Virus record (IMG/VR): IMGVR_UViG_3300037189_007104
Coordinates: 1-26,426 of that record
Origin: a virus
DNA length: 26,426 nucleotides
Direction: 5' to 3' (one strand)
In this document: positions 16,622 through 24,926 of the stretch, one piece after another
How positions within the stretch are numbered: the first letter of the stretch is position 1
Layout: the number at the start of each line of letters is the position of its first letter
The notes under the pieces: generated by a model
The model's input: the letters and a program-made list of their open reading frames with translations, nothing else
The model's database searches: none
Told to the model about the DNA's origin: nothing
Position numbers and translations under genes: made by a program

Positions 16622-19600
16622 TTATGTTCTTAATGGATTCTTATACAATTCGCCGCCGTATCTTTTTTCGTTTGACATCGATTTTACAACGATATTATTT
16701 ATTTGTTTAGCCATCTTCTTGCTAAACATGATATCAGTTGATTCATAACTGCTATTATTAGCGCCATAAACTGAACGACCATTACGATCAACGTTGATTG
16801 ATATATTAGTAGCGTTATTGTTTGTATTATTAGTATTAGAAGAGCTAGTGCTATTAGAACCGCCACTTTGGAATGCACCAGCGTTCATCATGTTCATGGT
16901 TCCGAGTCCGTATTTCTTAACTGCTGAATTATTCATTACATATTCTCCACCAGTCAATAAAGCAGGTATTGTGTCGCTTAGTCTTGAACCATGAGGAACA
17001 AAACCGCCAGAATTATAACCAATATAACCTCCGGTTTGATGTCTAGTTGAACCTAAAATACCAGTTGTGCTATTGTATGCTGGTTGTAATAAGTTTTTAA
17101 AGAAACCTGCTTTACCTATTTGAGGAGCAACAAGACCTTGTTTACCTAAGACTGATACTAATTGTTGATTTCCAGTAAATTTAGAAAAACTAAAAGCTTG
17201 TTTTGCCACTCCATTCGAAATAGTCATTCCTTCCGCTCCTAAATTACTAACATTAGTTAAAAGATTACCATTTAGCATTATACTATTAGCATTTTTTTGA
17301 ATAAATTTAGAAGTTTCTGCTGCTCCTGCTTTAGAAGCCTCTTCTAATCCTTTTTGTATTTCTGGAGTAACTGCTTTCATCGTTCCATTTTCAATTGCAG
17401 GTATAGCAGCAGTACCTCCTTCAGCGGCAGCAGCAGCATTTGCCATTCCACCAGCCAAAGCTAAAGATCCAACTGCACCAACTATAGAACTAACTAATTG
17501 TGCGGTTCTTTGTTTTTTAGCAAAATCTTTTTGTACTTTTTCTTGATACTGTTGTATAGATTTTTCTCTTAACTTAGTAAAGTATTCATCATTAGCGTAA
17601 GCATAAGCGCTAAAATTAGAAGCATCTATTGCTCCAGCATTAACACCATTATAAAGCTGATTACCACTGTAATCTGTTGCGCCGAGTTCAGGAGCTAGTG
17701 AGAAGCCGCCGCCTTCTTGAAAACCGCGACCAAATCTTGGAGCAGAATCAAAATTAAATTTATCAAGAGCGGCAGGACCACCAAAAGCTTTTACAGCATT
17801 ACGATTTAATACATATTCGCCGTCTTCCAACATTGCAGGATTTTTATCACCAGTGCGACCGCCACTGATGTACATACCGTTTTGAGCGTATATCATGCCT
17901 CCTGCCTGACGACCAATAGCTCCACCACCAACTGATCCGCCAGTCTGACCAAACATATTAGTGAAAGCGCTGCCAACTACTCTACCAATTGCGGCTCTCA
18001 TAACTTCTTGCATGATCATCTGACCGAAGTTAATAGCCATGTCAGAGAATGCATCTCCAATAGATTTTGTTCCCTTCGCGACTTCCATCAAAGCATTAGT
18101 CATACCATCTGCAAACTGAGTAGGTATTTGTTTTCCTAATCTATTTCCAAGAGTTTCAGCGCCTTTATATAATTCATCAATGCCTTCTTTCATTCCATAA
18201 GTGAAAGAAGTACTTCTTCTGGCTCTTTCTATTTCGTCTTCATTAATACCTTTAACTAAATCAGCTTCTTTCTTTTTACCACTTAGAATATCTTGTTCAA
18301 GAGCTTTTAGTTTCTCTAATGTTTTGATTCGTTTTGTGTCTTGATCAAGATTTTTAAAACTAATTTTTTCAAGATTTCCAATTTCGCTTCTTAAAGTTTC
18401 TAAATTAGTCACGTTACGATTGACATTCACTCCCGCCGCTGCAAATTTAAAACCTTGTGAAGACATCGAATCGCCTTTTAATTTAGCATCAGCGGCTTGA
18501 ATTAAATAATTTTGGCGCTGCATTAAATAAATATCATTCAAATCACTTTGAGAAGACATAGATTTAGTTCTTTCTTCTTCAGCAATTTTTTTATCAGAAA
18601 TTTCGGTTCTAAATCTTGATTTTTCTACCGCAGATCCAACAATACCTCTTCCTAAATACCTAGCTTCATCACCCATTTGTCTTTCAAGAGTGTTTATTTC
18701 TAAGTCTAGATTAGATTTTCTCATTATTTCTAGACGCTGTCTTTCTGTAACTAGATCAGTTTCAGATTTTAAAAGACTATACTGCGTCTTACTGACTTCT
18801 TGTTTTATGGTCTGAAGTCTCGCATCTTGCTCTAAAGTTTTTTGTTGTTTTTCGTTATCTTGTCTTACATCTCTTATAGTTTGTCTTCTGCTTTCTAATG
18901 AACCCTGAACCTGAGAAAGAGCTTCTGGATATTTTGTTCTTAAAGTTTCATTGCTTGTCAAATCGACCATTTCAGAAAAATTACCTTTTTTAGCTTTTTC
19001 AAAAGCTGGTGCAACTGTTGATTCAATAAATTCTTTATCACTTATCAAACCATTTATTTTATCGTAATTTTCTTTAACGTAATTAGTGTTTATTTCTTTT
19101 AATTTATCATTTAATTCAGCCTCAAGCTGACTGCTCATAAATTTAAATTTAGATGATATAGCATCTAGCGGGTTCACAATTGAACTCAACAAATCTTGTT
19201 GAAAATTAAAAACACCTTCTTTTAATTTTCTTTCAGATTCATTTGTTTTAAGAAGTCGATTAGTTTCTGCAACATATCGCATATTTTGCAACATTAAATC
19301 TCTTTTATATTCATAAGCAGAAAATTCTTTTTGAGCTAATTCAACATTTTTTTTCAATCTTTCAGCCACTGATTTCTCTAAACCTGTTAAATTTTTTAAA
19401 TTTTCTATTCCTTGAGGACTAAATAATGCATCCCCTAAAGCTTCATAAGCTTTAGAAAATTCATCTGTTCCTTCTTTTAGATTAGATTTTTTTAAAATAT
19501 CTTCAATGCTTGACTTATTTTCTTTCAAAAACTGTTCTTTGTATTTTGCTTCAACAAATGTATTTTGATTATCTCTTACGTTAACATCTCCTTCATTTGT

Positions 19601-22600
19601 TTTTATTTCTCCTTGAGCTTTCAAATAAGCTCTAGCTCCAGCACTAGTTATACCTCTTAACGATTCGCTTTTTATTCCAGCATTGTATAGAGTTTGAACA
19701 AATTCAGAAGTTTTACTTGCACTCAATATACCTTGCTCTTCTGCTGTTCTATTTGAGAATAGTGAATTATTTTTTCCAAATTCTCCTATTTTAGCCGCTG
19801 CTTGAGTTTTATTTTGTTCTTGTGCATATTTAGATAAAGCTTCTTGCATCTTTTCCGCGCTAGTTCCAACTTTATTAAAAATTTCTTGCAATTTAACATC
19901 TTTAATTTCTGAAAAAGATTTAGCAAGTTGCAAACTAGCCGATTTTATTTTATCTTGGCTTGCACCAGAAGATGCCAAATCAGATAAGTTTTTTTGAGCG
20001 CCTATATAAGAATTTGCACTAGTTATGCTTTCTTGTATTTTATTTGCGTTTTCTTGATTTATTTTAGCCAATTCTTCAGTAGTTAAAGAAGCTGCATCAA
20101 CGGCTTTAACCCATCCATATAAAGCTCCAACACCAGCACCAATTGCAGCACCCCAACCGGGAAGAATCATATTTCCATAAAAAGCTCCTGTACCAACAGC
20201 CGTAGCTCCAGCGCTTATCGCTGACTGACCCATTCTTTCACCAGCGGTCATTTCAGTACGTTGTTTATTTCCAAAGGCGAATTGTTCAACAAATCCAGCG
20301 GCCATAGGTAAATAACCAGCAATATCTGCTAATTTGCTACCAAAATTTTTAATATCGAATGATGAAGTTGTCGTAGTTGTTGCAGCAGTAGTTTGAGCTT
20401 GTGCATTTCTTCTCAAAGCAACATTTAGTTCTCTATTAGCATCTTGAACAATTTTTGTAGAACCAGTTGTTATTTCCAATTGACGAGCATAGTTTTTAAC
20501 ATCTTGAGAAAGAAGCTGTGTATCATTTGCGCTTAAATTTGTAGCATTTCTCAACTTCGCTAAAGCCTTTTCAAGTTCAGCATATTGACCTCTTTGCATT
20601 CCTGTCAAAGCTCCAAGACCTTGACCACCGAAAAGTCTAATAGGATCTAATCCCATAGGAGCAAAATTAGGAATAAATCCACCATGAACGAGACCAGCGG
20701 CTCTTTGATTCTTCACTGAATCGCTCATCGCTTTACTCAATCCACCATGATCAGCAATAGCTGAACTAAATGTTGGCTGACTTGCGTTGCGAATATGAGG
20801 AAAAGGATTAGTATCAAAAATCGCTTTGTTACCACTTAGATTTTGTTCAAGACCCATTACAGATTGTTTATAAGCAAAATTAGGTATGAAACCATTAGAG
20901 TATCCCCAATTAGGATTACTAACTAAAACATCATTCCAACTATCAAGTTCTTTTCTATATTTATCTGCAAGCTGTTGTCTTACTCCTTTAAATTTAGCCA
21001 TCAATTCGGCTGGCGTAGTTGGATCGCCGCCTTTCATTTCAAAAAATGTCTTTGAAGCGTGATCTATAGCATCAACTCTTGAACTTGGTCCGCCGGGAAT
21101 ACCTGCGGAAATAGCATCCAAAATACCGGGATATTTTCCTTTTAATTGACTAAGTGCGAAAGATTCATAAGCAGCGCCATAATCAATAGTAGATCCACCA
21201 AATTCATCATAAGTTTTCCAAGGAATATCTATATTTCTATAAGTAATACCCGCAAGCTTATCCGCTTTATCTTGTGCGGTTCTTGTTTTTCTTTCTGAAA
21301 TTTTTTCTGAAGTTGGCTTCCATCCCATCGCTCTTGCGTCAGCTTCGCTCATTCTTCCCAAACGAACAGCGGCGGCAATTTGAGACATAGACATGTCTGC
21401 AAAATTAGGAATAAAACCATCAGCATATTTTCTATCATAAACATTTTTTGATCCTTGATATCTTAAACTGTCAAGCAAAGTTTTATCTTTGAAAACTGGT
21501 TCTCCTATATTTACTGTCCTTTTGTATTTATCTTGAATGTCTTCAGATTTATATAATATTCCTAACTTATCGCCCTGCATCTCAAATTGTAGTGTTTTTG
21601 GATGAGTAGCATATCTCCAAAGACCTTTGGCTTCATTTTTATTATCGAGACCTTCAAAAAATCTTTCTTTTGCAAGATTGATTAAATCTTGATCTTTTGT
21701 GTATCTTAAATCAGGAACTGCATAACCTTTATCAATCAAATCCCTTGCAAGCGCTTTATCAGCGAATGTACCTCTATAATAAGCAGCCTTTCCTTTAGTT
21801 ATTGAATCATTTAATTTTGATGCATTTTCATAACCATAATTTTTTAAAAGCTGTATAGCTTCATTATTAAACATTTGATTTGATTCTACAGCATCCGCTT
21901 CAGCCAAACGATAATCTTTTGATATAGGTTCAACTGGATAGCCGCTGACAGTATCACCATCTTTTATTTTGATTTTATCAGTAACAAACGCTTTATTTAT
22001 TTCAGCAAAATTAGGTATAAACCCTCCAAATCTATAAGGATCAACACCAGTTCTGGAAATTGAATTTTGTCTGTGTGCTTGACCTGCCATTGATCCAATA
22101 GGAGGATTAATAAAAGGTTGAGCGAAGCCGGGAATGTAACGAACACTTTCGGCACTGTTCATTACTCCACCAACTGGAGAATTAATTACTGCGCCGGGAA
22201 CATAACCACCGGCTCTAGCACCTCTCATTTCGGCATTTCTTGCGGAAGCTGGTATATATCCTCCAGCGCGAGTAACCTGCAAACCACTTTGACCTTTAGC
22301 TGTTACTCCTTGACCAACTAATGTAGAAGCCAATTGTTTAGCTAACGCAGCTTGTTGTTGATATTCTGCTGTTTGCTGTCTAGCTAATTGAAGCAATAAT
22401 TGAGATTGAGCAGCTTGATTTCCAGCAGTTCCTAAAAGAGCTTGAGCAATAGGCGTTTGCTGAGACATGATCTGCAAAATGGCGGCTTCAACATTTTGTC
22501 TTTTTTGGGTTTCAGTTGTGATGCCAGCAATTTGAGGCAAAGCCTGAGTAATATAAGTAAAAGAATTTTGTATTAACTTAAATAAAGTATAAAACGCTGC

Positions 22601-23902
22601 AACTGCGCCGGGACCAGCAAGAGTATTTCTTAAACCTTTCAACAAACCATTTGCTAAATCAGAACCAAAAGTATCGCCTTGAAGTAATTCATTTATTCCC
22701 TCAACAATAGATTTAACTGTTTGAGTAGCATTCTTTGCAAGAGGTTCAAAAGTAACTTTGCCAATATTAAAAGCTAATTGTTCAGCAGCAGTTCCTGTTT
22801 GAGAAAGTAGTGCGGATAAAGTTTGATTTAATTGAGCAGCCGCCGCAGTTGCTTCGTTTGTTGCAGAAGCTCCTTTTTTCAAAGCTCCTTCATAAGTGCT
22901 TTGAGAATTATTTAAATCATTAACTACTGCTTTTAAAATGTTAATTTGATTGACACCAGCGACTTGTTCTGAAAGCTGTGCGCGTTGAGCGTCTCCTAAA
23001 GTTCTATAAACAGAAGCGAAATTCTTTAATATTGTAACTGCTGGCAATATATTTCCTTGGACATCTCTTACGGCTACATTAAACATTTCCAACTGATCCA
23101 AAGTGTCGGAACGTTGCAAACGAGTAAAAATTGTTTTTAAAGCGTTACCGATTACAGCGCCACCTCTAGCAGTATTTTGTTGAGCGGCTGTAACTAACGC
23201 ATTCAACTGATCGATATCAACACCAGCTTCTTGAGCGGCTTGACCTGTACGAGAAAGAGCTTGAGCGAGATCTCCAGCACCAACAGCGTATTCTTGTTCT
23301 ACAGCAACTAGCTTATTTAATACCTGACTAGTTGTGATGCCTGTTTTTGCAAAACCGTTAACAGTAGAAGTCAAAGTGTCTACAGCATCAGCAGTACTAA
23401 TACCTGCAATTCTAGCTAAACTTAGAGCATCTTTTGTTCTTTCTAGAGTATCAACGGCTTTCAAACCTTGACGAGAGAATTCAAGAGCAGCTTTCGAAGC
23501 GTCACCAAAAGAACTTGCAGTAGCTTTACTTACATCAAATAAGTCACCACTAAATTTTTGTAGTTGGCTAGTTGTTAATCCGAATACGCGATTAATATCA
23601 GTAAGATTCTTTTCAACTTCAATTGTGACATCTGCTAAAGCTTTGAAACCTCTGACGACACCTCCAAGAACAGCAGTTGAAGCGCCGAATGCAATAACAC
23701 GCGCATTAGAAGCTGCCAACGCAGCTTCGAAATCTTTTACGTCACCAGTGATTCTTCCTAATGGCTGGCTAAAACCTCTCGCATTAATCTGTAAATTAAC
23801 TTGGTTCTGAGCGGCAAAACGCTGGTTGTACGCTTGGACACCAGCTTGAATAGAACCAATTAGTGCTGCTTGATTCGCTGCGACATTAATTTGAACTGCC
23901 AT
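16622..23902 (-). CDS. Tape measure protein with embedded nuclease-like modules
   Basis: This is the largest gene (2426 aa). Residues ~60-400 match the phage tape-measure N-terminal domain (helical, Ala/Gln/Leu-rich; ISTADAVDTLTSTVNGF, ARGGAVIGNALKTIFTRLQ). A hydrophobic stretch follows at ~435-460. Residues ~547-1081 contain GGYIP/GGYVP/YIPGFA elements and four exact GFIPNFA motifs, which separate a staphylococcal-nuclease-like module (643-764), a PD-(D/E)XK-like module (907-998) and a short third segment. Next come a hydrophobic Gly/Ala region (~1215-1262) and a long coiled-coil region (~1270-1900). The C-terminal quarter has two copies of the tape-measure DGEYVLNRNAVKAFG-type motif (~2023 and ~2315) and a hydrophobic segment (~2134-2165). 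The protein sets tail length and is normally ejected before the DNA. If fully stretched as helix (about 0.15 nm per residue) it would span ~360 nm; the globular modules would shorten this. Confidence 0.93.
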   Translation of the reverse strand: MAVQINVAANQAALIGSIQAGVQAYNQRFAAQNQVNLQINARGFSQPLGRITGDVKDFEAALAASNARVIAFGASTAVLGGVVRGFKALADVTIEVEKNLTDINRVFGLTTSQLQKFSGDLFDVSKATASSFGDASKAALEFSRQGLKAVDTLERTKDALSLARIAGISTADAVDTLTSTVNGFAKTGITTSQVLNKLVAVEQEYAVGAGDLAQALSRTGQAAQEAGVDIDQLNALVTAAQQNTARGGAVIGNALKTIFTRLQRSDTLDQLEMFNVAVRDVQGNILPAVTILKNFASVYRTLGDAQRAQLSEQVAGVNQINILKAVVNDLNNSQSTYEGALKKGASATNEATAAAAQLNQTLSALLSQTGTAAEQLAFNIGKVTFEPLAKNATQTVKSIVEGINELLQGDTFGSDLANGLLKGLRNTLAGPGAVAAFYTLFKLIQNSFTYITQALPQIAGITTETQKRQNVEAAILQIMSQQTPIAQALLGTAGNQAAQSQLLLQLARQQTAEYQQQAALAKQLASTLVGQGVTAKGQSGLQVTRAGGYIPASARNAEMRGARAGGYVPGAVINSPVGGVMNSAESVRYIPGFAQPFINPPIGSMAGQAHRQNSISRTGVDPYRFGGFIPNFAEINKAFVTDKIKIKDGDTVSGYPVEPISKDYRLAEADAVESNQMFNNEAIQLLKNYGYENASKLNDSITKGKAAYYRGTFADKALARDLIDKGYAVPDLRYTKDQDLINLAKERFFEGLDNKNEAKGLWRYATHPKTLQFEMQGDKLGILYKSEDIQDKYKRTVNIGEPVFKDKTLLDSLRYQGSKNVYDRKYADGFIPNFADMSMSQIAAAVRLGRMSEADARAMGWKPTSEKISERKTRTAQDKADKLAGITYRNIDIPWKTYDEFGGSTIDYGAAYESFALSQLKGKYPGILDAISAGIPGGPSSRVDAIDHASKTFFEMKGGDPTTPAELMAKFKGVRQQLADKYRKELDSWNDVLVSNPNWGYSNGFIPNFAYKQSVMGLEQNLSGNKAIFDTNPFPHIRNASQPTFSSAIADHGGLSKAMSDSVKNQRAAGLVHGGFIPNFAPMGLDPIRLFGGQGLGALTGMQRGQYAELEKALAKLRNATNLSANDTQLLSQDVKNYARQLEITTGSTKIVQDANRELNVALRRNAQAQTTAATTTTTSSFDIKNFGSKLADIAGYLPMAAGFVEQFAFGNKQRTEMTAGERMGQSAISAGATAVGTGAFYGNMILPGWGAAIGAGVGALYGWVKAVDAASLTTEELAKINQENANKIQESITSANSYIGAQKNLSDLASSGASQDKIKSASLQLAKSFSEIKDVKLQEIFNKVGTSAEKMQEALSKYAQEQNKTQAAAKIGEFGKNNSLFSNRTAEEQGILSASKTSEFVQTLYNAGIKSESLRGITSAGARAYLKAQGEIKTNEGDVNVRDNQNTFVEAKYKEQFLKENKSSIEDILKKSNLKEGTDEFSKAYEALGDALFSPQGIENLKNLTGLEKSVAERLKKNVELAQKEFSAYEYKRDLMLQNMRYVAETNRLLKTNESERKLKEGVFNFQQDLLSSIVNPLDAISSKFKFMSSQLEAELNDKLKEINTNYVKENYDKINGLISDKEFIESTVAPAFEKAKKGNFSEMVDLTSNETLRTKYPEALSQVQGSLESRRQTIRDVRQDNEKQQKTLEQDARLQTIKQEVSKTQYSLLKSETDLVTERQRLEIMRKSNLDLEINTLERQMGDEARYLGRGIVGSAVEKSRFRTEISDKKIAEEERTKSMSSQSDLNDIYLMQRQNYLIQAADAKLKGDSMSSQGFKFAAAGVNVNRNVTNLETLRSEIGNLEKISFKNLDQDTKRIKTLEKLKALEQDILSGKKKEADLVKGINEDEIERARRSTSFTYGMKEGIDELYKGAETLGNRLGKQIPTQFADGMTNALMEVAKGTKSIGDAFSDMAINFGQMIMQEVMRAAIGRVVGSAFTNMFGQTGGSVGGGAIGRQAGGMIYAQNGMYISGGRTGDKNPAMLEDGEYVLNRNAVKAFGGPAALDKFNFDSAPRFGRGFQEGGGFSLAPELGATDYSGNQLYNGVNAGAIDASNFSAYAYANDEYFTKLREKSIQQYQEKVQKDFAKKQRTAQLVSSIVGAVGSLALAGGMANAAAAAEGGTAAIPAIENGTMKAVTPEIQKGLEEASKAGAAETSKFIQKNANSIMLNGNLLTNVSNLGAEGMTISNGVAKQAFSFSKFTGNQQLVSVLGKQGLVAPQIGKAGFFKNLLQPAYNSTTGILGSTRHQTGGYIGYNSGGFVPHGSRLSDTIPALLTGGEYVMNNSAVKKYGLGTMNMMNAGAFQSGGSNSTSSSNTNNTNNNATNISINVDRNGRSVYGANNSSYESTDIMFSKKMAKQINNIVVKSMSNEKRYGGELYKNPLRT
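20909..21184 (-). other. PD-(D/E)XK nuclease-like module inside the tape measure protein
   Basis: TMP residues ~907-998 show the order expected of a PD-(D/E)XK nuclease. A helix has a conserved-type glutamate (E913 in DYGAAYESFALSQL). A strand RVDAID (D944, or D947) leads through a turn to FFEMKGG, with E955-x-K957. A helix with K970/K972 and Gln residues (KFKGVRQQLADKYRK) follows. The module lies between the GFIPNFA motifs at 829 and 1004. The ~70 residues before it (836-906) are charged and mostly helical. It could cut DNA, but the family is diverse and structural confirmation is needed; the call rests on motif order and spacing. Confidence 0.6.
21611..21976 (-). other. Staphylococcal nuclease (TNase)-like module inside the tape measure protein
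   Basis: TMP residues ~643-764 match the staphylococcal nuclease fold pattern. IKIKDGDTV supplies the IDGDTV motif (D648 and D650, equivalent to D19 and D21). YRLAEADAVES follows with R665, D670 and E673 at the same spacing as R35, D40 and E43 of the S. aureus enzyme; only T41 is replaced, by A671. R710 in AYYRG is a candidate for R87. LARDLIDKGYAV matches the helix before the GLA/GYA turn, and ERFFEGLDNKNEAKGLW matches the C-terminal helix that ends in a conserved Trp. The module is flanked by the GFIPNFA copies at 627 and 829. Retained catalytic residues suggest an active calcium-dependent nuclease (inference). Confidence 0.72.
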
Positions 23903-23930
23903 AATAGGTATTTACACATTAAAAATACAA

Positions 23931-24926
23931 TTATCCAAATAATTTCATCATATCTTCCATAGACAGAGACCCACCTTTCTTTTTGGCCTCTTCAGCCAAA
24001 GACAGTGTTTTTTGCCCCGGTTTGGTAATATTTAGGTATTCTAGATCTTCTTTTGTTGCGCCAACTATGGATTCTGCTGAATTTTCCTTATCAAAATTCT
24101 TTTCTTTCATTCTCTTGGCATTATCATTAGCATTTACATAATCAATAATCTTGTCTGGATCTGCCTTAATTTCAGGAGGCATATTTTCATTCTGCTGAAA
24201 TACATTCTTAAAAAATCGAGAATAAACAAGTAACTTTAACTGATTATAACTTAACTCACAGATTGGACGGCCATAAAACTCAATAGGATTTTCAGCAAAC
24301 GGCATGAATAAATTAAAAAAATCTTGTAAAACTATACGTTGAATACTTTCATCGTTTATTTGTTTATAAACGCGATTATACTCTTTTATGATAGCGAATA
24401 ACTGTTCTGAATCAATATCATCAAATTCATTAATACTAAAAGCTGGTTCTTGTAATTTTTTATCTTTATAAAGGCATTTTATAATGTAATAATCATTAAC
24501 TCTTTCTTCGGCATAAGATTCTGCCGTTCTAGAAAAGAACATTGCTCGCACATTTTTCAAATCACTTAATTTCTTTTGAGCTTCTTCCAAATCTTTATTT
24601 ACTCTAAGTATTTCTGATTTTAAATATAAAGCTTTCTTTTGCTTTACTAAATTATCAATAAAATCTTCTTGTTGAGATATTTCGCGTTCTTTCTTATTTG
24701 ACCATTCATCTTCTTCGATAAGACGCTCCAAAGTTTCTTTATGTGTTGGCACACCCTTTAACTTGGCTTGTTCAAAATACTTATCATAGATTGTGTCGAT
24801 ATCGACTTGATCTTCGAAAGACATGTGTTTCAAATAAAAAAGATTCTCCAAGATTTTAACCTCAGAGAATCCATTTTTTACGTCCCGAAAAATCTTTTTG
24901 TAATTACTCTGTTGGGATTGTTCCAT
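23931..24926 (-). CDS. Tail assembly chaperone-like protein upstream of the tape measure gene
   Basis: This 331-aa, highly charged, mostly helical protein lies directly before the TMP gene, in the position of lambda T. The start chosen is the ATG at 24926 (MEQSQQSNYKKIF), preceded 6 nt upstream by GGGAG. An ATG at 24959 or a TTG at 24965 would extend it by 11 or 13 residues. A coiled-coil-like region covers ~70-140. The C-terminus (GATKEDLEYLNI ... KKGGSLSMEDMMKLFG) ends in a short amphipathic helix that could bind the TMP. The frame overlaps the end of the upstream gene in a different phase. Whether it is made alone or also as a frameshift fusion is open. No enzymatic motif was seen. Confidence 0.55.
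   Translation of the reverse strand: MEQSQQSNYKKIFRDVKNGFSEVKILENLFYLKHMSFEDQVDIDTIYDKYFEQAKLKGVPTHKETLERLIEEDEWSNKKEREISQQEDFIDNLVKQKKALYLKSEILRVNKDLEEAQKKLSDLKNVRAMFFSRTAESYAEERVNDYYIIKCLYKDKKLQEPAFSINEFDDIDSEQLFAIIKEYNRVYKQINDESIQRIVLQDFFNLFMPFAENPIEFYGRPICELSYNQLKLLVYSRFFKNVFQQNENMPPEIKADPDKIIDYVNANDNAKRMKEKNFDKENSAESIVGATKEDLEYLNITKPGQKTLSLAEEAKKKGGSLSMEDMMKLFG

Larger units (their letters stand above)
20660..22024 (-). repeat. Four exact GFIPNFA heptapeptide repeats inside the tape measure protein
   Basis: The heptapeptide GFIPNFA occurs exactly four times in the TMP: at 22004-22024 (residues 627-633), 21398-21418 (829-835), 20873-20893 (1004-1010) and 20660-20680 (1075-1081). Codon use differs between copies (G as GGG, GGT or GGA; I as ATA or ATT; F as TTT or TTC), so the protein sequence, not the DNA, is what is kept. 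Looser relatives lie upstream: GGYIPAS (547), GGYVPGA (565) and YIPGFA (589). The motifs flank module-sized segments of about 195, 168 and 64 residues. Possible roles are a docking element that packs the module in the tail, a hinge, or a protease site; the sequence alone does not choose. Confidence 0.9.

Noticed and set aside
17390-17510. Hydrophobic Gly/Ala segment of the TMP as a separate holin-like protein
   Set aside because: It is in frame within the TMP with no internal start signal; hydrophobic segments are normal in tape measure proteins.
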